A DNA stretch of 5,490 nt from NCBI GenBank assembly GCA_003696465.1, contig RFHG01000462.1, forward strand, positions 1-5,490, given 5' to 3'. This DNA comes from Gammaproteobacteria bacterium. GTDB lineage: Bacteria > Pseudomonadota > Gammaproteobacteria > J044. A model generated the notes under the pieces. That model ran no database searches, had not been told where the DNA came from, and saw only the letters and a list, made by a program, of their open reading frames with translations. Positions 1 through 5,490 of this stretch are shown here, in pieces (the stretch's first letter is position 1; each line of letters begins with the position of its first letter). The translations under genes and the position numbers were made by a program.

Positions 1-1
1 A

Positions 2-32
2 CCCGCGCAGCGGGCACGGGCCCGGGGTGCCC
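2..32. other. GC-rich inverted repeats at the left edge
   Basis: Two inverted repeats are visible. CCCGC (2-6) faces GCGGG (10-14), and GGGCAC (12-17) faces GTGCCC (27-32), with the central GGGCCCGGG also largely self-complementary. The two overlap, so only one can form fully at a time. Together with 41-96 they fill most of the gene-free 123 bases and may be one composite repeat running out of the window. No open reading frame of recognisable family and no promoter were seen in this stretch. Confidence 0.4.
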
Positions 33-40
33 TTTCTTTG

Positions 41-72
41 CCCACTTTCTTTGGGCAAGCAAAGAAAGTGGG
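41..72. repeat. 13-bp perfect hairpin with TTTCTTT/AAAGAAA core, downstream of mshG
   Basis: CCCACTTTCTTTG (41-53) pairs without mismatch with CAAAGAAAGTGGG (60-72) around a 6-nt loop, GGCAAG. A partial direct copy of the left arm, CTTTCTTTG, lies just before it at 32-40. No T-run follows the stem on either strand, so it is not a canonical intrinsic terminator, though it could still slow or protect the 3' end of the msh transcript. The sequence resembles the TTTCTTTG...CAAAGAAA palindromes that I recall as multi-copy intergenic elements in GC-rich proteobacteria. That resemblance is from memory and was not searched. Confidence 0.75.
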
Positions 73-96
73 GCGCGCTCGCGCAAGCGAGTGTGC
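73..96. other. Second hairpin with GCAA loop between mshG and the TTTCTTT palindrome
   Basis: Bases 73-82 can pair with 87-96 around the tetraloop GCAA (83-86), of GNRA type when read on the plus strand. Two of the ten pairs are G-T (77/92 and 75/94). They would be G-U wobbles in a plus-strand RNA but C-A mismatches in a minus-strand RNA, so the fold is better on the plus strand, opposite to the msh genes. It abuts the 41-72 hairpin directly. Confidence 0.45.
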
Positions 97-123
97 AATC
101 CTTGCGGTTAAGGTGCCCTACCC

Positions 124-1347
124 TCATCTCTTGGCCACCTCCACCAGATCCCACATGGGCAGGAACACGCCAAGGGCCAGCACCAGCACCAGCACGCCGA
201 TGGCCACGGTAAGCAGGGGCTCGATGAGGCTGGAGAGGTTTTCCACGTCGTAGGCCACTTCGCGCTCGTAGAAGACGGTGGCCTCTTCGAGCATGTCTTC
301 GAGCTGGCCGGTGTCCTCGCCGACGGTAATCATCTGGATCACCAGCGGGGTGAACACGCCGCTCATGATGATGGCGCGCGAGAGGCTCTCGCCGCGCTCG
401 ATGGCAATGGCCATTTCCTCGATGCGCTGTTCAAGCCAGGCGTTGTCGACCGCGGTGGCCGTCACGGCCAGGCCCTGCAGAATGGGCATGCCGGAGCGGA
501 AGGTCATGGCAAACGCCCCGGTGAACCGGGCCAGGGTACCGCGCAGGATGATGTCGCCGATGACAGGGATCTTCAGCTTGTGCTGGTCCCACCACAGGCG
601 GCCCTCGGGCGTGCGCTGCCAGCGCCTGAACACGAACACGGCGGTGATGATGCCGCCCAGCATCCAGGGCCACCAGTGGTTGAAGAAAGTGGCCACGGCA
701 ATGATGATGCGGGTGGGCAGGGGCAGTTCGAGATGGAAACCGGCATAGAGCTTGGCAAAGCCGGGGATGACGAAGGTCATGATAATACCGACGGCGATGG
801 CAATGGCCACCAGCACGAAAGTCGGGTAGCGCAGGGCCTTCTTGAGGCCGCGGACGGTTTCCTGGTCGCGCGTCAGATAGTGGAACATGCGGTCGAATGC
901 CTCGTCGAGCCGGCCCGACTGCTCGCCGACGCGCACCATGCTGATGAAAAGCGCACCGAAGACCTTTTCGTGCCGCGCCATGGCGGCGGAAAGTTCGCGC
1001 CCCGATTCCAGATCATCGACGATGTCGTGGATGACCTCGCGCAGGCGCGGATGGCGGGTGGACTCGGCAAGCTGGGCCATGCCGGCGATGAGCGGCAGTC
1101 CGGCCCTGGTGATGGCGTACATCTGGCGGGCAAACAGGATCAGCTCGTCGCGCCCGGGCAGGTCGAGATCCAGCCGGCGCATGAGCACGGCGAGGATGTC
1201 GGTTTCCTCCCGGGCCTGTTCGATGCGCACCGGGGTCATGGCGCGGGAGAGGATATACTGCGCCACCGCGGCCTCGCTCTCGGCCTCGAACCGGCCCTCG
1301 CGCAGCCGGCCCTCGGCATCCCGTGCCTGGTAGGTAAACTCAGGCAT
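124..1347 (-). CDS. mshG: MSH pilus inner-membrane platform protein MshG (GspF/PilC family)
   Basis: This 407-residue protein is full length for the type II secretion F / type IV pilus platform family. It opens with the family signature MPEFTYQARDAEGRLREG (1-18). It contains two homologous T2SF cytoplasmic domains, at about 68-190 and 270-393. Each holds the repeat of the family motif, VGEQSGRL (140-147) and VGEDTGQL (342-349). Predicted membrane helices lie at about 174-196, 214-240 and 374-398. It sits in the inner membrane and couples the MshE motor to pilin insertion into the growing fibre. The ATG at 1347 lies inside the end of mshE (8-nt overlap) and is preceded by purine-rich GGAGCGGAGG, a good ribosome binding site. 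It ends in TGA at 126-124, and no further gene begins before the window ends. Context next to mshE separates it from PilC or GspF. Confidence 0.95.
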   Translation of the reverse strand: MPEFTYQARDAEGRLREGRFEAESEAAVAQYILSRAMTPVRIEQAREETDILAVLMRRLDLDLPGRDELILFARQMYAITRAGLPLIAGMAQLAESTRHPRLREVIHDIVDDLESGRELSAAMARHEKVFGALFISMVRVGEQSGRLDEAFDRMFHYLTRDQETVRGLKKALRYPTFVLVAIAIAVGIIMTFVIPGFAKLYAGFHLELPLPTRIIIAVATFFNHWWPWMLGGIITAVFVFRRWQRTPEGRLWWDQHKLKIPVIGDIILRGTLARFTGAFAMTFRSGMPILQGLAVTATAVDNAWLEQRIEEMAIAIERGESLSRAIIMSGVFTPLVIQMITVGEDTGQLEDMLEEATVFYEREVAYDVENLSSLIEPLLTVAIGVLVLVLALGVFLPMWDLVEVAKR

Positions 1348-3112
1348 CGGCCTCCGCTCCTGCTGCCTGCGAGGTCTGCGGTGCCGGAGCCGGTGGCAGG
1401 TCGTCCTCCACGTCGCCGACGATCCTCAATACCTCCTGCAGGCTGGTGATGCCGGTGGCGGCGTACTGCAGGGCAGTATCGAGCAGCGGCTGGTAGCTGT
1501 CGTCGGCCAGGGCCAGGCGCTCGAAGCCGTCGCGGTCACCGCGGCGCAGGGCATCGGCCATCTCGTGATCCAGCTCCAGGTATTCGTACACGCCGATACG
1601 GCCGCGGTAGCCGGTGTTGTTGCAGTGGGCGCAGCCGCGCCCGAGGCGCCACCGGGGCGTGCCAGGCGGCAGTCGGCTGGCGACGGCATCGATCCAGGCC
1701 TGCTCCTGATCGTCCGGGGTGTAGGGCTCGGCACAGCTTTCGCAGACCCGGCGTACCAGACGCTGGGCGATGATGGTACGCAGGGCGGCGGCCAGCATGT
1801 AGTCGGGCAGGCCCATGTCGCGCAGCCGGTCCACGGTGCTCAGCGCATCGTTGGTGTGCAGGGTGGACAGCACGAGGTGACCGGTCAGCGCGGCGCGGAA
1901 GCCGATTTCGGCAGTCTCGTTGTCGCGGATCTCGCCCACCATGACGATGTCCGGGTCCTGGCGCAGGGCGGTGCGCAGCACGCGGGCAAAGTCGAGCCCG
2001 ATGCGCGGATTGACCTGGACCTGGCTGATGCGCGGCAGGCGGTATTCGACCGGATCCTCGACGGTGATGATCTTGCGCTCGGGGGTGTTGAGCCGCTTGA
2101 GTGCGGCATACAGCGTGGTGGTCTTGCCCGAGCCGGTGGGGCCGGTAACGAGGATCAGGCCGTGCGGCCGGTCGAGCACCTGGCGAAAGCGCTCCAGTAC
2201 CCGATCGGGCATGCCGAGCTGGTGCAGGTCCATCATCTCGCTGGACTGGTCGAGCAGGCGCATGACCACCGACTCGCCATGCTGGATTGGCATGGTGGAG
2301 ACACGCACGTCGATGCTCTTGCCGTGCACGCGGATATTGAAGCGGCCGTCCTGCGGCAGACGCTTCTCGGCGATGTCCATGCCCGCCATCAGCTTGAGCC
2401 GCGACACCACCGCGCTGGCGATGCGCTTTTCGTTCATGACCGTCTCGCTGAGCACGCCATCGATACGCTGGCGCACGCGCAGCACCGTCTCATCGGGTTC
2501 GATGTGGATGTCGGAGGCGCCGACCTGCACCGCGTCCTCGAACAGGGTGTGCAGCAGCCGTACCACCGGCGCGTCTTCCACATCGCGCACCTGCAGCAGC
2601 TGTTCCAGATCGTAGTCGCTCTCGGTCAGTTCCTGGCCGAGCTGTTCGGCAATGCTCTCGATCTCGTTGGTGCGCCGGTAGGCGATGTCGAAGGCCGCCA
2701 GCAGGTCGCGCTCGCGCACGATGGCGAGCTTGAGCCGGGCCTTGAGCACCCGCGCGATCTCGTCGTAGGCGAACAGGTCGGTGGGGTCGGCCATGCCGAT
2801 GAGGATCTCGTCGCCCTGCCGGTCGAGGACGATGGCGCGGTAGCGCCGGGCCAGGGTCTCGGGCAGCAGCCGCACCAGCTCCGGCTTGAAATTGAAGTGG
2901 CGCAGGTCGATGACCGGCACATGGAGCTGTTCCGACAGCACCTCGAGGATCTGGTCCTCGCTGACCATGCCGAGCTGCACCAGGGTGTGGCCCAGCTTGA
3001 GGCCCAGCTTGCGCTGTTCAGCGAGGGCCTGCTGCAACTGGGCCTCGGTGATCAGCCCGCGCTCGACCAGCAGATCGCCCAGGCGTACCTTCTTCAGCTT
3101 GCTGTCACTCAT
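1340..3112 (-). CDS. mshE: MSH pilus extension ATPase MshE with c-di-GMP-binding MshEN domain
   Basis: This 590-residue GspE/PilB-family secretion ATPase is the cytoplasmic motor for pilus polymerisation. The start at 3112 is chosen because it gives MSDSKLKKVRLGDLLVERG and has GGAAG upstream. An in-frame ATG at 3211 would add 33 poorly family-like residues encoded within mshN. The N-terminal MshEN domain carries two tandem 24-residue motifs, at 10-33 (starting RLG) and 39-62 (starting KLG), separated by five residues. This is the spacing described for c-di-GMP-binding MshE. The catalytic core shows Walker A GPTGSGKT (324-331), an Asp box ITVEDPVEYR (349-358), Walker B DPDIVMVGEIRD (386-397) and a His box TGHLVLSTLHTND (410-422). 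Cysteine pairs C457/C460 and C494/C497 form the tetracysteine metal site of this family. The protein ends in a 20-residue Pro/Ala-rich tail. It overlaps mshN and mshG by 8 nt each, so translational coupling is likely. Activity is expected to rise with cellular c-di-GMP. Confidence 0.96.
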   Translation of the reverse strand: MSDSKLKKVRLGDLLVERGLITEAQLQQALAEQRKLGLKLGHTLVQLGMVSEDQILEVLSEQLHVPVIDLRHFNFKPELVRLLPETLARRYRAIVLDRQGDEILIGMADPTDLFAYDEIARVLKARLKLAIVRERDLLAAFDIAYRRTNEIESIAEQLGQELTESDYDLEQLLQVRDVEDAPVVRLLHTLFEDAVQVGASDIHIEPDETVLRVRQRIDGVLSETVMNEKRIASAVVSRLKLMAGMDIAEKRLPQDGRFNIRVHGKSIDVRVSTMPIQHGESVVMRLLDQSSEMMDLHQLGMPDRVLERFRQVLDRPHGLILVTGPTGSGKTTTLYAALKRLNTPERKIITVEDPVEYRLPRISQVQVNPRIGLDFARVLRTALRQDPDIVMVGEIRDNETAEIGFRAALTGHLVLSTLHTNDALSTVDRLRDMGLPDYMLAAALRTIIAQRLVRRVCESCAEPYTPDDQEQAWIDAVASRLPPGTPRWRLGRGCAHCNNTGYRGRIGVYEYLELDHEMADALRRGDRDGFERLALADDSYQPLLDTALQYAATGITSLQEVLRIVGDVEDDLPPAPAPQTSQAAGAEADA

Positions 3113-4421
3113 GTGCGGCTTCCAGGCTGCGGATGCGTTGTTCGACATAGTCCCGTGCGGCACTGTCCAGGCCCTGACCGGCCAGCGCGCGCCGATAGGC
3201 GGCCAGGGCACGTGCGCCGTCCCCCTCTGCCTCCAGCGCCAGGCCGAGCCCCAGCCACCAGGGGGCGTGATCCGGGCGCAGGGCCAGTGCCTGAACGTAC
3301 AGGTCCCGGGCCTCGCGCTGGCGACCCAGTGACTGGAGCAGGGCGGCCTTCAGTCCAAGCAGGTCGGGGTGGCCGCGCACCTGCTCTGCCGGCAACAGGG
3401 CCAGGGCCTCCTGCGGGCGCTGCTGCTCCACCAGCAGACGGGCCGCGAGCTCGCGCAGGCGGGCATCCTCCGTCTGCGCCAGTGCACCACGCAACAGGGA
3501 AAGGGCCTCGCTCTTGCGCCCGTCGCGAATCAGCAGGGTGGCCAGCGCCTCGGCCGTGGCCGCCTCGGACGGCTGCAGGGCCAGGGCCTCGCGCAGCAGT
3601 TGCTCGGCACGCTGTGCCCGACCCTCGGCCAGGGCCTGACGGGCCTGACGGCGCAGGGCAGCCGCCCGTTCGGCCGGCGTGGGTGGGGCGCGGCGTACCT
3701 CGATCCGCCCGGCGCCGGAAGTCGTGGCACTGTCTGCAGGCACCTCAGGTCGGCGGTGCTCTTTTGCAGGCGGCGTTTTGGGCGGCTTGCGCTCCGGGCG
3801 CGCGTCCTTGCCTGGCGTTGCAGCGACGGAAGAGCGCCTTGCAGGCGGTGCCAGGGCATCGACCACCAGCGCGTTGCCGGCAGGATCCCGGTGCAGCGCG
3901 TAGCGCCAGCCTTCGGCCGGCTGCCAGCTCAGGCTCGCCTGCCCATTCGACGCCCTGGCGCCGAGGCCGGGAAAGGCATGCCCGCCGGCAGGTATGGCAG
4001 AGGCTTTTATCGCGGTGATGCCCAGCTCCAGCCGCTGCCCCTGCTCATCCGCAACCAGCACCACGGATTCCGGCAGGCGGTCGAAATAGAGCCGCAGGTG
4101 CCCGCCACGCGGGGTAATCTCGACCAGGGCCGTCTGCAGGCGGGGAGCGGCCGGGGCGGACGGCTTCTCCGCTTCTGCCGCAGCAGACACGGCCGTGCTT
4201 GCACCCGATCCGGCAACCGGCCCCGGTCCGGCGCGAAACAGCCACCATCCGGCCACGGCGACGGCCACCGCCAGCACCAGTACCAGCAGGGCGATGAGCC
4301 CGCCACGCCGGCGACTCGGAGCAGCGGTTCCGGGCTGCACGCCCTGCAGCAGCTCCTCCGGTGCCGCGGCGGTGCCGCGGCGGGCATCCAGATCGCGCAG
4401 CATCTGGTTGATCAGGCTCAT
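3105..4421 (-). CDS. mshN: MSH pilus biogenesis TPR protein MshN
   Basis: This 438-residue protein starts at the ATG of the ATGA overlap with mshM (4421). An upstream in-frame ATG at 4502 would add 27 residues encoded inside mshM and is rejected. The chosen start gives MSLINQMLRDLDARRG, the conserved opening of MshN-like proteins (GspB/PulB-type anchors also begin this way), and has GGGAG about ten bases upstream. Visible parts are a short cytoplasmic N-terminus (1-40), one membrane helix (41-62), an Ala/Pro-rich linker, a probable beta-rich region (about 95-192), a second Pro/Lys/Arg-rich linker (193-250), and a C-terminal helical region (251-435) of tetratricopeptide-like repeats. Examples of the repeats are the helices around GRAQRAEQLLREALALQPS (267-285), QREARDLYVQALALRPDHA (368-386) and GDGARALAAYRRAL (400-413). 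A bitopic inner-membrane protein with the TPR domain in the periplasm is inferred, likely a scaffold in pilus assembly. Its precise biochemical role is not established. The stop overlaps mshE by 8 nt. Confidence 0.9.
   Translation of the reverse strand: MSLINQMLRDLDARRGTAAAPEELLQGVQPGTAAPSRRRGGLIALLVLVLAVAVAVAGWWLFRAGPGPVAGSGASTAVSAAAEAEKPSAPAAPRLQTALVEITPRGGHLRLYFDRLPESVVLVADEQGQRLELGITAIKASAIPAGGHAFPGLGARASNGQASLSWQPAEGWRYALHRDPAGNALVVDALAPPARRSSVAATPGKDARPERKPPKTPPAKEHRRPEVPADSATTSGAGRIEVRRAPPTPAERAAALRRQARQALAEGRAQRAEQLLREALALQPSEAATAEALATLLIRDGRKSEALSLLRGALAQTEDARLRELAARLLVEQQRPQEALALLPAEQVRGHPDLLGLKAALLQSLGRQREARDLYVQALALRPDHAPWWLGLGLALEAEGDGARALAAYRRALAGQGLDSAARDYVEQRIRSLEAAHE
4360..4381. 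repeat. Perfect 11-bp tandem duplication inside the 5' end of mshN
   Basis: The unit GGTGCCGCGGC occurs twice in immediate succession (4360-4370 and 4371-4381, plus-strand reading). It encodes roughly residues 14-21 of MshN, between the conserved N-terminal motif and the membrane helix. The reading frame is open through both copies. Because 11 is not a multiple of three, gain or loss of one copy would shift the frame. Confidence 0.85.
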
Positions 4422-5338
4422 GCCGTGCCCACTCCCGGCATGCCTTGCCAGACGATCCAGCCGGCCAGCAGGAGTACGGCAAGGGCGGGGAAGGGCCACC
4501 ACAGGCGCCAGCGCCGGCTGGCCGTCACTTCTTCCGTATCCTTCACCGCCATGCGGACATGGCGCTTGCCGATGCTGCGCTCACCCAGCCCGTAGGCGGC
4601 CAGCATGGCCTTGTGGGCGAGGATGTTGATCCGCCGCGGGATGCCGCCGCTGGCTCGGGCGATGGCCCGGGCCGCTGCCGGCTCGAAGGGATCGGGGCCC
4701 TGCAGGCCGGCCACGCGCAGGCGGTGTTCCAGGTACTGGCCGACTGCTCGTGGGTCGAGCGGCTCCAGCCGATGGCTGAAGGTAATGCGCTGGCGCAGCG
4801 GCCGCACGGCCCGCCGGGCCAGCACCTCGTCCAGTTCCGGCTGGCCGAACAGCACCACCTGCAGCAGCTTGCGCTTCTCCGTCTCGAGATTGGTCAGCAG
4901 GCGCAGTGCCTCCAGAGTCTCCTCCGGCATGGTCTGCGCCTCGTCAATGCAGACCACCACCTGCCGGCCTTCGGCAGCCAGTTCGATCAGGCGCTCGTTG
5001 ATGCGCGCCAGCAGCCGGTGCTGGCCAAGATTGCGCGGCGCATCGATGCCCAGCTCATCGGCCAGCGCGGCACGCAGGCCATTGGCGTTGAGCATGGGGT
5101 TGGGGATGAAGGCGATGGTGAACGGCTCACCGAGCTGATTGACCAGCTTGCGACAAAGCAGGGTCTTGCCGGTGCCGACCTCGCCCGTGACCTTGATGAA
5201 GCCCTCACCGCTGCGCAGTGCCACCAGCAGCATGTTGAGGGCCTCCTGATGGGCGCTGTGACCGAAGTAGTAGCCGGTATCGGGCGTCAGCGAAAAGGGC
5301 GCCTCGTTCAGTCCGAAATGGCGCAGGTAGAGGGCCAT
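4418..5338 (-). CDS. mshM: MSH pilus biogenesis AAA ATPase MshM (ExeA/GspA-like)
   Basis: This 306-residue protein begins with the YLRHFGLNEAPFSLTPD signature (residues 4-20) found at the start of ExeA/GspA/MshM ATPases. It has a Walker A motif GEVGTGKT (52-59), a Walker B motif VVVCIDEAQ (127-135), a sensor-1-like strand ending in FGQPEL (164-169), an arginine-rich LRQRI segment (181-185) and a sensor-2-like GGIPRRIN (231-238). A hydrophobic segment at about 282-298 near the C-terminus suggests anchoring in the inner membrane with the ATPase domain in the cytoplasm. In the related ExeA system the ATPase helps place and assemble the secretin in the envelope, and the same role for MshL is inferred here. 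The ATG at 5338 lies one base after the mshL stop, preceded by a G-rich GGGGG that could serve as ribosome binding site. The stop overlaps the mshN start in ATGA. There is no periplasmic peptidoglycan-binding domain after the membrane segment, unlike ExeA, which fits MshM. Confidence 0.93.
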   Translation of the reverse strand: MALYLRHFGLNEAPFSLTPDTGYYFGHSAHQEALNMLLVALRSGEGFIKVTGEVGTGKTLLCRKLVNQLGEPFTIAFIPNPMLNANGLRAALADELGIDAPRNLGQHRLLARINERLIELAAEGRQVVVCIDEAQTMPEETLEALRLLTNLETEKRKLLQVVLFGQPELDEVLARRAVRPLRQRITFSHRLEPLDPRAVGQYLEHRLRVAGLQGPDPFEPAAARAIARASGGIPRRINILAHKAMLAAYGLGERSIGKRHVRMAVKDTEEVTASRRWRLWWPFPALAVLLLAGWIVWQGMPGVGTA

Positions 5339-5339
5339 G

Positions 5340-5490
5340 CTAGCCCCCGAGCCGCTGCCGTACGGATTCGGGCAGGTTCTGCATCTGCGGATCCACCACC
5401 TGACCTGCCTCGACCACCACCGGCTTGAGCATGATCACCAGTTCGGTCTTCACCTTGTGAGTGGCCTTGTGCTTGAAGGCATTACCCAGC
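5340..5490 (-). CDS. mshL: MSH pilus secretin MshL, C-terminal fragment (cut by window edge)
   Basis: This is the last 49 codons of a gene that enters from the right edge of the window, read from 5489 and ending in TAG at 5342-5340. The peptide contains the stretch KTELVIMLKPVVVE (residues 15-27 or so of the fragment). That hydrophobic strand followed by K/R-P-x-V is typical of the end of the secretin beta-barrel domain (GspD/PilQ/MshL family). A short polar tail ending in RQRLGG follows. Secretins form the multimeric outer-membrane pore through which the pilus passes. Position directly before mshM, with a 1-nt gap, matches the MSH operon order, so MshL is preferred over PilQ or GspD. The N-terminal domains and most of the barrel lie outside the window, so nothing can be said about the signal peptide or lipidation. 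The assignment rests on a short tail plus strong context. Confidence 0.85.
   Translation of the reverse strand, partial: LGNAFKHKATHKVKTELVIMLKPVVVEAGQVVDPQMQNLPESVRQRLGG

Noticed and set aside
41..72. Canonical rho-independent terminator for the msh operon
   Set aside because: The stem is strong, but neither strand shows a T-run after it, so it is listed as a repeat/hairpin and not called as a terminator.
173..203. CAGCAC-type short tandem repeat near the end of mshG
   Set aside because: It encodes the Leu/Val-rich last membrane helix of MshG (LVLVLALG) and is explained by codon use, not by an independent repeat.
580..1449. A 289-codon plus-strand open frame opposite mshG
   Set aside because: It mirrors the coding frame of MshG and has no protein-like features of its own.
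3113..3211. N-terminal extension of MshE by 33 residues
   Set aside because: It would place unrelated sequence before the MshEN motif and extend the overlap with mshN to over 100 bases. The ATG at 3112 fits the family and has GGAAG upstream.
1565..4018. An 817-codon open frame on the plus strand, antisense to mshE and mshN
   Set aside because: The translation is low-complexity Gly/Ala/Arg/Pro/His-rich with no family signature, and it lies opposite two clearly recognised genes. Long antisense frames are common in GC-rich DNA because stop codons are rare there.
4422..4502. N-terminal extension of MshN from an upstream in-frame ATG
   Set aside because: The 27 extra residues are Arg/Pro-rich, sit inside mshM and precede the conserved MSLINQMLRDL start, which has its own ribosome binding site and ATGA coupling.
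4445..5428. A 327-codon plus-strand open frame opposite mshM and the end of mshL
   Set aside because: No recognisable domain, and fully antisense to MshM with intact Walker motifs. Treated as a composition artefact.

Overview
The window is a tightly packed, single-strand segment of a mannose-sensitive haemagglutinin (MSH)-type IV pilus biogenesis operon. All coding is on the minus strand. In transcription order (high to low coordinates) it holds the 3' end of the secretin gene mshL, then mshM (ExeA/GspA-type AAA ATPase), mshN (membrane-anchored TPR protein), mshE (extension ATPase with an N-terminal c-di-GMP-binding domain) and mshG (inner-membrane platform protein). The L-M-N-E-G order is the one known from Vibrio, Shewanella and related gammaproteobacteria. 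Base composition is high in G+C, and a GC-rich gammaproteobacterium outside the Vibrio/Shewanella group (for example of the Chromatiales type) or a related proteobacterium fits best. This taxonomic guess rests on family resemblance and composition only.

Layout: 5490-5340 is the mshL C-terminus, cut by the window edge. 5338-4418 is mshM, 4421-3105 is mshN, 3112-1340 is mshE and 1347-124 is mshG. The gene junctions are a 1-nt gap (L/M), a 4-nt ATGA overlap (M/N) and two 8-nt overlaps (N/E and E/G). There is no room for internal promoters between genes, so the genes are almost certainly one transcript with translational coupling. The final 123 bases (1-123) hold no gene. They carry three closely spaced inverted repeats, including a 13-bp perfect hairpin built on a TTTCTTT/AAAGAAA core that looks like a dispersed intergenic repeat.

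How the parts work together (family knowledge): MshL forms the outer-membrane pore. MshM and MshN are accessory envelope proteins, thought to help secretin or assembly-complex organisation. MshE is the cytoplasmic motor that polymerises pilin when c-di-GMP occupies its N-terminal domain, and it works against the platform protein MshG. The prepilin genes and the remaining accessory genes are not in this window.

I did not find a convincing undescribed system here. Points worth a second look are the hairpin cluster after mshG, an 11-bp tandem duplication near the start of mshN whose length is not a multiple of three, a possible beta-rich domain in MshN, and the well-preserved c-di-GMP motif pair of MshE.
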